Part shown: in pieces, positions 15,156 through 23,769 of the stretch
Layout of the letters: the number at the start of each line of letters is the position of its first letter
Numbering within the stretch: position 1 is the first letter of the stretch
IMG/VR virus record: IMGVR_UViG_3300044825_001220
Span: 1 to 58,161 of that record
Source of the DNA: a virus
Strand: one strand, 5' to 3'
Length of the DNA stretch: 58,161 nt
The notes under the pieces: model-generated
What the model saw: the letters and a program-made list of their open reading frames with translations, nothing else
Databases searched by the model: none
Told to the model about the DNA's origin: nothing
Translations under genes and position numbers: made by a program

Positions 15156-16165
15156 TATTCACCTCTGTTAAGTAAAGCAGCCTGTTTAGCATATTGTTCC
15201 AAAGGAACCCCAAGACGACGAGCTATGTTCGCTTCGGATGACTTCAGTCGAATACGACTAGGCGACGAACTGCGAGAGGCCGGAGCCACCACAGTCGCGG
15301 GTTTTGAAGCACGGCGCGGAGGCTCTTCTTCCTCCTCAACCGGGGCTGACCTCTTTCGCGGAGGCGGGTCATTGTCCTCTTGGCTCTGAGTCTCAAAGTA
15401 CTCAGGAAATCTTTTTCGCATAGTACGGTCAATAGTCTTAAAGTACTCTTCCGTACCGACATAGTCCGCACCATACTCCCGCTGCAACTTCTTGTCAAGA
15501 CCCATTGCAGCCATCGTCATTTCATCGTCCGGGCCAAACCAATCGCTGTTAGCGTCAACCCAACGCTTGGTACGGGGGCTGATCTTGGGGGCGGCGGGTT
15601 CCGCTTTCGCAGGTTTAAATTCTTCCTTCTCCTCAAGCTCAATTGGTTTGAGCGTCTCGGCCTTGTCCAGTTTTACGGTAGCCTTAGCAATCGCCTCCTG
15701 AGCCGTAATGATTGCGTCAGCATCGCCTGCGTCATACGCCTTACGATACTTCTCCTTGGCCGTCTCAAGTTCCGCCTGCGCGGCCCCTTTTGAGGTCTCA
15801 ATATACGCCTTGCTGCCGGTAGAAAGCTGCTCTTTCAGGCGTTTGTTCTCTTCATACACCTGCTTGGCAAAATGCTCCGCAGCCTCGCGCTCGCGTAGAG
15901 CTTCCTCTTTGGCCCGACGCTCATCGTGATATCCACGGGTGAACTTCTTGATTCGGGACTGGACTTTCTCGTCGTAGGACGCCAATTCGTCGTCCGTGGG
16001 GTCCTCAACCGGCTCGCGCATGGGTTTACGCCCGCGATCCGCCGGAGGGGTGTCGTCTTCGATTTCAACTTTTACGTCGGAATCATCAGCCTTTTCGGCT
16101 TTAAATTTGGTCTTTTGTTCCGCCTCATCGGGGAACTCAAACTCTTCAAATTGCTGCGTTGCCAT
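15155..16165 (-). CDS. Scaffolding protein
   Basis: A 336-residue, highly charged and helical protein. It has an acidic N-terminus (FEEFEFPDEAEQK), a long coiled-coil-like centre (ERRAKEEALREREAAEHFAK ... AAQAELETAKEKYRKAYDAG), a linker, and a basic C-terminal part (SSPSRIRLKSSEANIARRLG). Composition, size and position between portal and capsid are those of internal scaffolds that guide procapsid assembly and leave before DNA packaging. A basic C-terminus is the usual capsid-binding element. No protease is encoded nearby. Confidence 0.75.
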   Translation of the reverse strand: MATQQFEEFEFPDEAEQKTKFKAEKADDSDVKVEIEDDTPPADRGRKPMREPVEDPTDDELASYDEKVQSRIKKFTRGYHDERRAKEEALREREAAEHFAKQVYEENKRLKEQLSTGSKAYIETSKGAAQAELETAKEKYRKAYDAGDADAIITAQEAIAKATVKLDKAETLKPIELEEKEEFKPAKAEPAAPKISPRTKRWVDANSDWFGPDDEMTMAAMGLDKKLQREYGADYVGTEEYFKTIDRTMRKRFPEYFETQSQEDNDPPPRKRSAPVEEEEEPPRRASKPATVVAPASRSSSPSRIRLKSSEANIARRLGVPLEQYAKQAALLNRGE

Positions 16166-16175
16166 TTGTCACTCC

Positions 16176-16580
16176 TTATGCAGCGCGGGTAATCCCACGC
16201 GGGTCTTCCACAACGGCCTCAACCGATTCATCATTGATGATGCGGAACTCTCGGCCATGAATCTTCAAGCGGGTGCCTGAATTGGGTCGGACGATGACAA
16301 AGTCACCTTGTTTGCACGACGGTCCACTAGGGAACCGGGTCTTGTCCTGATAGCAGTCAGGGCCGAGCTTGACCACGAACAACACGGGGGTCAGAACCTC
16401 CTCGTAGTGCATGGTTTGTGCGGACTTAAGAATTTCGCTGTCTTCATATTCCGCCATCGCCTCAGGAACGACACACAGCATGTGATACGTCTTTGGGTCA
16501 GGAAGCTGTTTGGCTTTCTCTTCTGCGCTCTTGTTCAAAATGCCGGAGAGGTCTACGGCAGCCACATCAAATTCACTCAT
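16176..16580 (-). CDS. GroES/Cpn10-like co-chaperonin
   Basis: A 134-residue protein whose C-terminal 90 residues follow the GroES pattern. It has an opening strand (KTYHMLCVVPEAMAEYED), a flexible stretch where the GroES mobile loop lies, then a strand (VLFVVKLG), a PSGPSCKQGDFVIVRPNSG turn like the GroES KVGDIVIF segment, and a final REFRIINDESVEAVVE like GroES EEVLIMSESDILAIVE. It probably caps the host GroEL to fold capsid proteins, as T4 gp31 does. It sits inside the head operon next to the scaffold gene. The start overlaps the upstream gene by 8 bases. Confidence 0.65.
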   Translation of the reverse strand: MSEFDVAAVDLSGILNKSAEEKAKQLPDPKTYHMLCVVPEAMAEYEDSEILKSAQTMHYEEVLTPVLFVVKLGPDCYQDKTRFPSGPSCKQGDFVIVRPNSGTRLKIHGREFRIINDESVEAVVEDPRGITRAA

Positions 16581-16767
16581 TCGTCATCCTTTGCACGAGG
16601 TCCTCAATCACATGATCTGCGTAGTTAAGACCCCGGATCACTCCACAGACTTTTTTGTACTCGTCGTACGTGTCGGCACGGCTTGCAGCAAGAAAGGCAA
16701 CTTGCTCCTGCCGGTACTTTTCAATCTCTTTCTGCACGAGTGCGAGCACTCGGATTTCATCCTGCAT
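16573..16767 (-). CDS. Small helical protein between portal and co-chaperonin genes
   Basis: A 64-residue, mostly helical protein (MQDEIRVLALVQKEIEKYRQ ... YADHVIEDLVQRMTNE). The start codon overlaps the portal stop (TAATG) and its end overlaps the next start, so it is translationally coupled on both sides. I do not recognise a family. A small head-assembly factor would fit the location. Confidence 0.5.
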   Translation of the reverse strand: MQDEIRVLALVQKEIEKYRQEQVAFLAASRADTYDEYKKVCGVIRGLNYADHVIEDLVQRMTNE

Positions 16768-19232
16768 TACGATTTACTCCTCTCGGGTTGACGTTGTGGG
16801 CGACTCATTTGCGCTCTGTCTTTGGCAATCTGGACACCGAGCTTGGCACCTTCGAGCTCAAGATTCTTATTGAGCTTGTCTTTTGCGGCGGCTGCGTTGG
16901 CAGCAACCTGCATAGCGGCAATTTCTTTCTGCGCCGCAATCCGCGCCATCTCAACCTCAAGCTGATCGGCCTTGGCTGCGGCATCGGTGGCCTGCTTCTG
17001 CGCTTTAAGTTCAAGGTCCTTCATCTTCAACTGCAACTCTTGCATCTGCATCTGGACCACCGGGTCCTGCATCTGCTGCTGGGCTGCGGCCTGCTGGGCC
17101 TCCTGCTGATCACGCTGGAGCAACTGCTGCGACGCTTGGGCTGCTTTGATGGCAATCTGATCGGCCATCTCCGGGGGCACCTGCTTATTGGCCTCCTCAC
17201 CGGGCAGCACCATACCCATCGCCTCTTCAATCTGACGGCGATACTCCATCGCAACATGCTCATTGATGTGGGCCATCGCAGCCGCAAAAATCTGCTGCGC
17301 CATCGGATTACCCTGGATGACCTGCTGAATCTTCGGGTTCTGGATCGCAGCCATGTGGACCTGAATGTGGGCCTGATGGTTCTGCTCAATGAACGCTTTG
17401 ACCGGCTTGTTGGTCAGCAGGTTCTGGTTCTCCGTGATGGGGTCCATCGGCACCATGTCGTCCTCGATGGGCACGAGCTTGGCTGCGTTCTTGATACCGA
17501 GCACCTCGATCATCTGGCGGTGGAGCAGCGGCATGTTGTAAAGCTGCGGCGAACCCTGCGCAAGCTGGAAGACCGCCTGATACTGCACGATCTTCTGGGC
17601 CATCGTGGCAGCGTTGGGATCGCTCACCGGGATGACATCAACCATGTCGTAGTCGGACTTCTTGGCCTTGCGGGAGCCATCGACCGGCTCGTAGTCATAC
17701 TCCTCGGGCGTATAGTCTGCAATGATGACTTTGAGGAGCTTGAACTCCTGCTTCATCGAGAAGTGCATCCGCGCCTGAACCGCGCCCATCACCTTCAACT
17801 GCCGCTCCAGCAGGGCCAGAGTCGTACCCACCGGGGCGTTGGCCGACATGTCACTGACGCTCATGTCGCCAGCGGAAGCAAACTGACGGCCCTCCGTCAC
17901 GATCTGATTGAACAGCGTGTAGAGAACCTGAGACGGCTCTTTGTACGGCAGCGGCAGGATGTTGTCGCGGATGGAGCCCGAGGGCACATCTACGTCTCGG
18001 AACTCTCCTGGCGCGATGGGAGTGTCATCACCTTTAACGCGAAGCCCCCGTGACTTAAGTCCTCCGGGGAGATTCGAGAGAGTGCCCGCATCAACCAGTT
18101 GACGGATGAGCATGGTAGCGGACTTAGCGTAACCTCCAATGAGATGGATAAGCCCGTAGCCGTAGAACCCGAAGCCGGGGATGTATTGGTAGTGGACGAA
18201 GTGCTGACGTTTGAGGTGGAGTTGGTCGTCTTCATACCAATTACGGCGAATAGCCAGAATCTTGCTGGTGCCCTTCTCAATAGTGATCACGTACGGCAAC
18301 GCGATCCCAGTGGGCTCACCCTTCTTATTCTTGTGCTCAAACCCAGGCAAGTCAAGATCAACGTGCATCTCAAGGATGCGGAACCGATCATCCTGTATCG
18401 CAGACATGCCGGTCTCTTCGGCCTTCTGCTTCTCAATGTCATCAAGCTGGTGAGACGGCTCACCCAGGTCTACATCAACGTAGAACCCGGCCTCCATCAA
18501 CTTAATGATCTCGTTCTTGGTCTTGCGCATCACATGCGTAACGCGCTCAGCCTTCTCAATACTGGACGCACCGTACGGCACCACGATGTCTTCTGCGGGG
18601 ATGAACATCGCCACCTGCCGCCCAAGGCTCGGGTCGTAGTACACCTTCTTGAACGCGCTGCCCGCAATCGGCAGGTTCCACAGCAGCTTCTCGTGCTCCG
18701 GGCGGTACTCGACCATCACTTCGGTAAGCTGGTAGTTCATGTCGTCGCGCACCCGCGCTGCCGCCTCCTCGACCTCAGGAGTGTCCTTACCAATAATCGT
18801 AGTCTTGACAGGGCCTGCGGCGGGGAACGTCTCCGTGATCCCCTCACTCTGGAACCGCACCACGCTCTCAGTCAGCATGGGGTGGAACACACCACACGCC
18901 CCGTTCCACGGCTCGGTACGCTCTTCGTACTTCAGACCCAGTAGCTTGAGCCCCTCAACAAAGGTCTGCATCCAGTCCTTGCGATCTTGGATGTCCTTAT
19001 CGAAGTCCTCTACAAGCTCCGAACCCAGCGAGTCCAACTCACCAGAGTCCATGTAATCTGCGAGGTTGGCGTCAAAGTCCTCCGCCGTCTCCTTGCGTGG
19101 TGTGAGTTCAATCTCAATGTCACCCATGCCAATGCGCACCTCCTCGGGGTCCTCGATCTCAATCTCGATGGGAGGGCCAACCTCCTCCATCATCCCCAGA
19201 GGCGCTGCATACAAACCTTTGTCAATCGCCAT
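16767..19232 (-). CDS. Portal protein (P22-type)
   Basis: An 821-residue protein. Conserved features include DRKDWMQTFVEGLKLLGLKY, EPWNGACGVFHPMLTESVVR and FQSEGITETFP near residues 85-135, an ELLWNLPIAGSAFKKVYYDP-like block, and QQVHYQYIPGFGFYGYGLIH-like stretches before the crown. These define the large P22-like portals of aquatic podoviruses. The last 150 residues are Gln/Ala/Met-rich and helical (EAQQAAAQQQMQ), like the long barrel of P22 gp1. The portal forms the dodecameric DNA gate and docks the terminase. AAGGAG precedes the start. Confidence 0.85.
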   Translation of the reverse strand: MAIDKGLYAAPLGMMEEVGPPIEIEIEDPEEVRIGMGDIEIELTPRKETAEDFDANLADYMDSGELDSLGSELVEDFDKDIQDRKDWMQTFVEGLKLLGLKYEERTEPWNGACGVFHPMLTESVVRFQSEGITETFPAAGPVKTTIIGKDTPEVEEAAARVRDDMNYQLTEVMVEYRPEHEKLLWNLPIAGSAFKKVYYDPSLGRQVAMFIPAEDIVVPYGASSIEKAERVTHVMRKTKNEIIKLMEAGFYVDVDLGEPSHQLDDIEKQKAEETGMSAIQDDRFRILEMHVDLDLPGFEHKNKKGEPTGIALPYVITIEKGTSKILAIRRNWYEDDQLHLKRQHFVHYQYIPGFGFYGYGLIHLIGGYAKSATMLIRQLVDAGTLSNLPGGLKSRGLRVKGDDTPIAPGEFRDVDVPSGSIRDNILPLPYKEPSQVLYTLFNQIVTEGRQFASAGDMSVSDMSANAPVGTTLALLERQLKVMGAVQARMHFSMKQEFKLLKVIIADYTPEEYDYEPVDGSRKAKKSDYDMVDVIPVSDPNAATMAQKIVQYQAVFQLAQGSPQLYNMPLLHRQMIEVLGIKNAAKLVPIEDDMVPMDPITENQNLLTNKPVKAFIEQNHQAHIQVHMAAIQNPKIQQVIQGNPMAQQIFAAAMAHINEHVAMEYRRQIEEAMGMVLPGEEANKQVPPEMADQIAIKAAQASQQLLQRDQQEAQQAAAQQQMQDPVVQMQMQELQLKMKDLELKAQKQATDAAAKADQLEVEMARIAAQKEIAAMQVAANAAAAKDKLNKNLELEGAKLGVQIAKDRAQMSRPQRQPERSKS

Positions 19233-19241
19233 GATGGCTCC

Positions 19242-20783
19242 TTACACTGTGTAGAACCGCTCTCGGCGGTGACTCTTGAACCAATGAATCTCTTCGGGCT
19301 CGTCTGTGGGTAGACGCAACAACCCGCCCTGCCTGAACCGCATCAACGCCAGCGTGGTGGCGTCTACCAAGTCATCATGCTCCCCGTTGGGAAACTCTGC
19401 AATTTCATCGACCAACTCCTCGGCCCAACGCGTGCGAGGAACCCACACCTTACCAGACGCAATTATGTCGGAGACCGCATTCAAGCGGGCAATTTTGTCC
19501 TGGCCCTTACTTGGCGTGAACTCCTGAACCGGGACCCCCATCGCCCGCAGGTCGTAAATCAGCGGTGCCCCAGAGGCTTTCTTCTCCACAATCAGCGCGT
19601 CGGGCTCGTAATCCCGGTACTCTGCGAGCACGTCTTTCTTCAGGTCCGGGAACTCAACGCGCTTCTTATACGTATTGAGCAGGATGATGTTGGGCCTGTT
19701 GCCATCCTTGGGATTACTGAAAATCCCCCACGTCGTGCCCGCTGAATAGTCAGCCCGCTGCGTCTTCTCGAACGCCGTATCCCACGACTGCAAGATGAAC
19801 TCACACTGCGGTGGGTCGTCTTCTTCCCACCACTGCCACCAGTCGCGCTTGATGATGGCCGACTCGTTACCAATCGGGTTCTGCTGGTACTGTGCCTGCC
19901 ACTTGGCATTGGGCAACTCGTCCTGCAACGCCTTGAGCTCGTCAAAACTCCAGAACTCAGGCCACAGCGGGTTGCCCGAGGGCATGATGGCGGGGAACTC
20001 AATGACCTCCCACTGCTCACCCCCACGTCCGGCCGCCGCTTTGAGCACCTGTCCCGTCAAATCCCGCTGCGCCCAGCGAGTCATCACGATCACGATGGCC
20101 CCACCGGGCTGGAGACGCTGGCGTGGCCCCGATGTGTACCACTCGTACACCTTGTCGTAGATGTCCGGGTTGGTCGCCGCCAGCGCAGCCTCCTGTTCAG
20201 AGTGCGGATCGTCGATGATCAGCAGGTGGGCACCCTTACCAGTGACCGTACCGCCCACACCGATGGCGAAATAGTCGCCGCCCTTGGACGTATTCCACCT
20301 TCCAGCAGCTTTTGAGTCCGCCTGAAGCTCCAAATTCGGAAAAATGTCCTTGTACGCCTCAGAATCAACCAAATTTCGTACTTTTCGACCAAAACCGACC
20401 GCTAATTCGCCAGTATTAGAACTTTGGATTACTTTTTTGTTCGGAAACCGACCCAAAAACCACGCCGGGAGCAGATACGAGGCAAATTCCGACTTCGTAT
20501 GCCGTGGCGGCATGTTGATGATGAGCCGTTTGCACTCGCCATTGGCCACTCGCTCGAACGCTTTGGCCATAATCTTGTGGTGACGCCCGCCAATGAAGTC
20601 CGGCCAGACCTTATTGACGAACCCCAGAAACGTATCGCGGGCTTTTTCCTTCTCTAACAGCTTCTCCCGGCGCTCCAAGTCCTCCAAAATGAGTACTTTC
20701 TTCGCCTCCGGCAGCTTATCAAGCTGCGAAAGGAGTACTTTTAGCTCCTCATCAAGCGTAGAAACCTGCGTTTCATACCGCAT
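19242..20783 (-). CDS. terL: Terminase large subunit
   Basis: A 513-residue packaging motor. The ATPase part carries a deviant Walker A (MPPRHTKSEF, residues 91-100), Walker B LLIIDDPHSE (about 187-196) and the coupling motif VMTRW (233-237). The nuclease part has SWDTAFEKT, VEKKASGAPL and DDLVDATTLAL with the acidic residues of an RNase H-like site. An open frame runs 59 codons farther upstream but is inside terS and not conserved in style. The ATG at 20781-20783 has GGAG at correct spacing and overlaps the terS end by 11 bases. Confidence 0.92.
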   Translation of the reverse strand: MRYETQVSTLDEELKVLLSQLDKLPEAKKVLILEDLERREKLLEKEKARDTFLGFVNKVWPDFIGGRHHKIMAKAFERVANGECKRLIINMPPRHTKSEFASYLLPAWFLGRFPNKKVIQSSNTGELAVGFGRKVRNLVDSEAYKDIFPNLELQADSKAAGRWNTSKGGDYFAIGVGGTVTGKGAHLLIIDDPHSEQEAALAATNPDIYDKVYEWYTSGPRQRLQPGGAIVIVMTRWAQRDLTGQVLKAAAGRGGEQWEVIEFPAIMPSGNPLWPEFWSFDELKALQDELPNAKWQAQYQQNPIGNESAIIKRDWWQWWEEDDPPQCEFILQSWDTAFEKTQRADYSAGTTWGIFSNPKDGNRPNIILLNTYKKRVEFPDLKKDVLAEYRDYEPDALIVEKKASGAPLIYDLRAMGVPVQEFTPSKGQDKIARLNAVSDIIASGKVWVPRTRWAEELVDEIAEFPNGEHDDLVDATTLALMRFRQGGLLRLPTDEPEEIHWFKSHRRERFYTV

Positions 20784-21525
20784 CGGGGGTCTCCGGCGGC
20801 TGCTGAGCGGGCGGGGCGGGCTCAACCTCTTCAACCATCTCAAGCGGGGGCTTTGTCCCCAACTCTGCATCGATGTCAATGTCCACAGGCGACAAATCCG
20901 CACCGTGAGCCAACAACATTTTGCGAACTTTGTCCTTGATGGCGTTGTCGATGTCTGCAACTGAGTTGTAGGTGACCGTGATCTCGGTCTTCTCCGTAAA
21001 CAGCCCCACGTCGCTAATCTTGCCGAGCATCTCCGCTGCTTTAATTTCTATGCGCGGATCACCGCACATCGACAAGTCAAGCAGCTTGTTGGTCACAACC
21101 ATGCGAAGCTCCGCTGCGTCTGCAACGGTGTGACTGTTGTACTCGTTGAGCATCGTGCGGATGCGCTCCGCTACGTTGCCTTGGTACAGCGATGGGGGAT
21201 TTACGGACTCTGCGCGTGGGGTTGGCGAAGTCTCGGCGGTCGCATACTTCCTAGGTCTGCCGCCCTTGTTCTTGGCGGGCTTGGCTGGCTGCTCTGGCGC
21301 AATCGCATCCTCGAACTGCTGCTTCGCCCGCTCTGAAAAAGCACGGAACACCTCGTCCGCCATCTCAGTGTCTGCTTGCGAGACCTCGCCGGGCGGGCGT
21401 AACTCGGAAAGGAGCGCCGCTGTGTCCGCCGCGATCTGCATGTTTTCGCGCAGGGTCGTTGCGGCCTCGGGCGCGTCGCCCGCTGGATAAGGCACAGTCC
21501 TATCAGGTCGAATCTGTAGTGTCAT
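20773..21525 (-). CDS. terS: Terminase small subunit
   Basis: A 250-residue protein encoded directly before terL. It contains a basic AT-hook-like stretch (KNKGGRPRKY, about residue 85-95). A helical region (VAERIRTMLNEY, ELRMVVTNKLLDLSMCGDPR) and an EIKAAEMLGKISDVGLFTEK block follow, the latter typical of small terminases of this lineage. The tail is acidic and Pro-rich. It should recognise the packaging site and recruit the large subunit. It is the first gene of the leftward structural operon. Confidence 0.7.
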   Translation of the reverse strand: MTLQIRPDRTVPYPAGDAPEAATTLRENMQIAADTAALLSELRPPGEVSQADTEMADEVFRAFSERAKQQFEDAIAPEQPAKPAKNKGGRPRKYATAETSPTPRAESVNPPSLYQGNVAERIRTMLNEYNSHTVADAAELRMVVTNKLLDLSMCGDPRIEIKAAEMLGKISDVGLFTEKTEITVTYNSVADIDNAIKDKVRKMLLAHGADLSPVDIDIDAELGTKPPLEMVEEVEPAPPAQQPPETPDAV

Positions 21526-21965
21526 GGCACCGAGTAATCGGGAATGCGCGGAATGTAACAGAAATATATAGTACTACGCAAGGAGAAATTTGGGTCCCCT
21601 TGACGGGGGGTGTTTCTGTGTGGCGATGCCCGCTTCGCCCGCTGGAAATTGAAAGGGGGTGGGGGGGGTCTAGTTTTGCACCGGTTTTTGCTGATCGGGT
21701 GTGCAAAACACTATGTATATGTCCTGGGCCCCCCAACTGCACGTATTCGGGCCCCCGGGGAGGCTTGCCCTCTGGCGCGGCGGGCTTAGAACCCCTGACC
21801 CCGGCTGCGCTCGCTCCGTCATGGCGGTAGTTCGGCGCACGGCGTTCGCGTTTTTTCGGGCGTTCCGCGCATTGCCCGCCGTGTTCGCGCCCAGGCCTCC
21901 CGTGTTCCTGGCCCGCCTCGAGGGTCGCGGTCAGGCGTGGGGAATCCCCCCAAACTCTGTCAGTT

Positions 21966-21974
21966 TGATATAGT
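21966..21974 (+). promoter_or_regulatory. Possible extended -10 promoter for the first early gene
   Basis: TGATATAGT fits an extended -10 element (TGn followed by TATAGT). No good -35 box lies upstream. It is about 105 bases before the ATG at 22081, in front of the inverted repeat. Weak evidence. Confidence 0.3.
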
Positions 21975-22010
21975 AACACCATGGACAGACGGGGTGATGC
22001 CCGCTGTGCT

Positions 22011-22042
22011 GAACAAACCGACAACCCCCTGTCGGATTGTTC
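22011..22042. repeat. Dispersed inverted repeat, copy 1
   Basis: Arms GAACAAaCCGACA and TGTCGGaTTGTTC, 12 of 13 positions pairing, 6-base loop. It lies 39 bases before the ATG at 22081. It is one of nine copies between 22.0 and 32.7 kb. Confidence 0.75.
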
Positions 22043-22080
22043 GGGCGCTGTGCCCGTTCTTTATTGAAAGGAAAAACATC

Positions 22081-22752
22081 ATGGCTAAATCTATTCCTGT
22101 TGTCGCGGCTCAGTCTGCGATCCCCGGTGTCAATGAAGCCCCTGTGGCTGAAGCGGCTGTGGTTCTCTCACCCTCGGAACTCGAGACAATCGAGCAGTTG
22201 GGGCGCGACTACTGGATGGCCGAGGACGCCAAAGCGGTCGCGGATCGCAAGCTGAGCCAATGTGACGTGGCGCTTTTCGATATCGTCAAAGGCGTCAGCT
22301 ATCGGCGCTTCATGGCGATCCGTGCGGCCTACGTCACGGGATGCCGGGACAAAGGCGCGGCTACTGATGAAGCGGCGGCCAAAGTGTGGGAGCGCGCAAT
22401 CAATCGCATTGGCAATTCGTGCGGTTTCGAGCGTCCCAAAGCTGAGTCGGAAGCGGCAAAGCGCATGGCGGCTAAGCGGGAAGCGCTGGCCAAGCAGTTC
22501 GAGTCCAAGACGGACGGCGAGTTGATCGAACAGCGCAATGCCCTCGTGGCCTTTGGCGATACTAAGTCGCTGAAGCAGGCGACAGAGATTGCCAAAGAGA
22601 TCGAGCGGCGCGAAAAGCCCGTACTGGATGAGGCGCAAAACCAGCGGGTGGCCGTGCGTGACAAGCTGATTGCCCGTGCCAAGGAATTGTGCAAGGCGGG
22701 CACGGCGGATGCGGATGACAAGATGATCCGCGCCCTTCAGGCTATGTCGTAA
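22081..22752 (+). CDS. Early protein of unknown function, helical
   Basis: A 223-residue protein (MAKSIPVVAAQSAIPGVNEA start), largely helical and rich in Ala, Lys, Glu and Arg. A Gly/Phe patch (GNSCGFERPKAESEAAKRMA) interrupts two long helical stretches. I see no catalytic motif. GAAAGGA precedes the ATG. It is the first rightward gene, following a copy of the inverted repeat and a possible promoter. DNA- or protein-binding early function is possible but not supported further. Confidence 0.6.
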   Translation: MAKSIPVVAAQSAIPGVNEAPVAEAAVVLSPSELETIEQLGRDYWMAEDAKAVADRKLSQCDVALFDIVKGVSYRRFMAIRAAYVTGCRDKGAATDEAAAKVWERAINRIGNSCGFERPKAESEAAKRMAAKREALAKQFESKTDGELIEQRNALVAFGDTKSLKQATEIAKEIERREKPVLDEAQNQRVAVRDKLIARAKELCKAGTADADDKMIRALQAMS

Positions 22753-22768
22753 CCCGAGCGGGCATATC

Positions 22769-22960
22769 ATGAGAGACATTCATGCTGTGCCCGCCATCGG
22801 GCGGGACTACAAATCCATGGCGGCTGTCAAAGCCGATTGGGCGGCGGGCAAGGATTTTCGTTGCACTCTAACCGGGCGCTATTTTAGCGTACGGGATAAT
22901 TTGCCCTGCGAAGTCTGGGTGCGCTACGCCCGCATGACCAAAGTCGTTAGAGTTAAGTAA
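22769..22960 (+). CDS. Small conserved phage protein
   Basis: A 63-residue protein with SMAAVKADWAAGKDFRCTLT and a C-terminal VWVRYARMTKVVRVK. The pattern 'V..DW..GkdF.......vn.rY..l.kvv.v' is a common tiny phage protein with no known role. It ends 6 bases before a strong terminator, so it closes the first early transcription unit. Confidence 0.6.
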   Translation: MRDIHAVPAIGRDYKSMAAVKADWAAGKDFRCTLTGRYFSVRDNLPCEVWVRYARMTKVVRVK

Positions 22961-22966
22961 ATTATT

Positions 22967-23003
22967 GGCCCTCGGTGCTTCGGCGCTGAGGGCCGTTTTT
23001 TTT
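22967..23003 (+). terminator. Rho-independent terminator with UUCG loop
   Basis: A 12-bp stem (22967-22978 with 22983-22994) capped by TTCG and followed by G and eight T (22996-23003). It is directly downstream of the stop at 22960. Confidence 0.9.
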
Positions 23004-23077
23004 GGCCCGCGTGGCCCGCCCGGACTGACTCGGCGGCGGCGCGGGCGGCGCTGAGCGTAGTTCCTGATAGTAGTTCC

Positions 23078-23118
23078 GGAGGATCGGTGGAGGATCGGTG
23101 GAGCTTGCGCGGCAAGCT
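23078..23118. repeat. Direct repeat pair plus hairpin
   Basis: GGAGGATCGGT occurs twice in tandem (23078-23088, 23089-23099), followed at once by a perfect inverted repeat AGCTTGC-gcg-GCAAGCT (23102-23118). All lie in non-coding DNA. Confidence 0.6.
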
Positions 23119-23180
23119 ATGCTGGCGTAAGGGTTGTTTGCCGTGAAGCATCGGCGTAGTCTGCGCGGCGGGCGGGGCCG

Positions 23181-23209
23181 AACAAAGCGACAAAGTGTCG
23201 GATTGTTTA
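23181..23209. repeat. Dispersed inverted repeat, copy 2
   Basis: GAACAAAGCGACA, 3-base spacer, TGTCGGATTGTTT. Intergenic. Confidence 0.7.
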
Positions 23210-23685
23210 CCTTGAGTTTCTATGCACAGGGGCGCTGACGCCTCGCCCGCCTCGCCTAGTGTACCTAAGTACTACTTTTAACCATATCAAACTCGGCACA
23301 TTTACAAAACGTGTAATACCGGCAAAGCGGGCCCCGCTGGCATCGCGGCTTCCCCAGTAAGCAGCTACTGACTAATGTTGTTAAACGGACTTGATTTCCT
23401 GGCTAATATATCATTTATTCATCCTAAGCATATCTTATTCGCCATGCCCGCATCGGCAAACCGTTGATTTTCCTAGCTTTCTTCTTCTTTACTTTAAATA
23501 AAATAAATAATATATGATGTTGTTCCTGACTTGGGGGTATAGAGAACAAAGCACCAGTTCACCCCCACGCCCATGCCTACCCGACCCCCACCCCCTCGCT
23601 TTTCCCGCCCCTTCTTTCCCTATTCCTCAAAGTCTGGAACAACATCTTTTATTTTTTATCAAACCCTTTTTTACCCTTGATTTTA

Positions 23686-23713
23686 TTGACTTTCGCCCCG
23701 AGTATGATATGCT
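23686..23713 (+). promoter_or_regulatory. Sigma70-type promoter before the HNH-like gene
   Basis: TTGACT (23686-23691), 16-base spacer, TATGCT (23708-23713). It lies about 57 bases before the ATG at 23770 in an otherwise gene-free stretch. Confidence 0.5.
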
Positions 23714-23769
23714 TACCCCGCAAGTTTTGTTATCTTGCCGGTTAACTCTATCAAACTCAAGGAGCCACC

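Larger units (their letters stand above)
21526..22080 (+). other. Divergent intergenic region, about 555 bp
   Basis: This separates the leftward structural operon from the rightward early genes, so it should hold promoters for both. I see no convincing gene. It carries several long G runs (21605-21610, 21655-21659, 21661-21668) and matching C runs, an A/T patch at about 21562-21575, and one copy of the dispersed inverted repeat at 22011-22042. Open frames here lack ribosome sites and conserved features. Confidence 0.5.
23004..23769 (+). other. About 765 bp non-coding region; origin or regulatory candidate
   Basis: I see no gene here. It holds an 11-bp tandem direct repeat GGAGGATCGGT (23078-23099), a perfect 7-bp hairpin AGCTTGC/GCAAGCT (23102-23118), inverted-repeat copy 2 (23181-23209), a strongly A/T-rich patch (23491-23515) and a promoter (23686-23713). 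Stacked repeats next to an A/T-rich stretch, flanked by a terminator and a promoter, are compatible with a replication origin. This is not demonstrated. Confidence 0.4.

Noticed and set aside
16683-18053. A 456-residue open frame on the plus strand opposite the portal gene
   Set aside because: It is Leu/His/Arg-rich low-complexity translation of the antisense strand, lacks a ribosome site, and the opposite frame is a clear portal.
20784-20960. A 59-codon upstream extension of terL
   Set aside because: It lies inside terS in another frame, has Arg/Pro/Trp-rich noise composition, and a good ribosome site precedes the ATG at 20783.
21595-21625. TTGACG before the G-rich stretch as a -35 box
   Set aside because: No acceptable -10 box at 15-19 bases downstream.
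21780-21815. A stretch (AGAACCCCTGACCCC) resembling the end of a tRNA gene or an attachment site
   Set aside because: On the minus strand the would-be T loop lacks the conserved purine and the arms do not pair; no acceptor or anticodon stem can be built. No integrase is present.
21701-21973. Plus-strand frame in the divergent intergenic region
   Set aside because: No ribosome site, composition typical of random GC-rich DNA, no recognisable motif.
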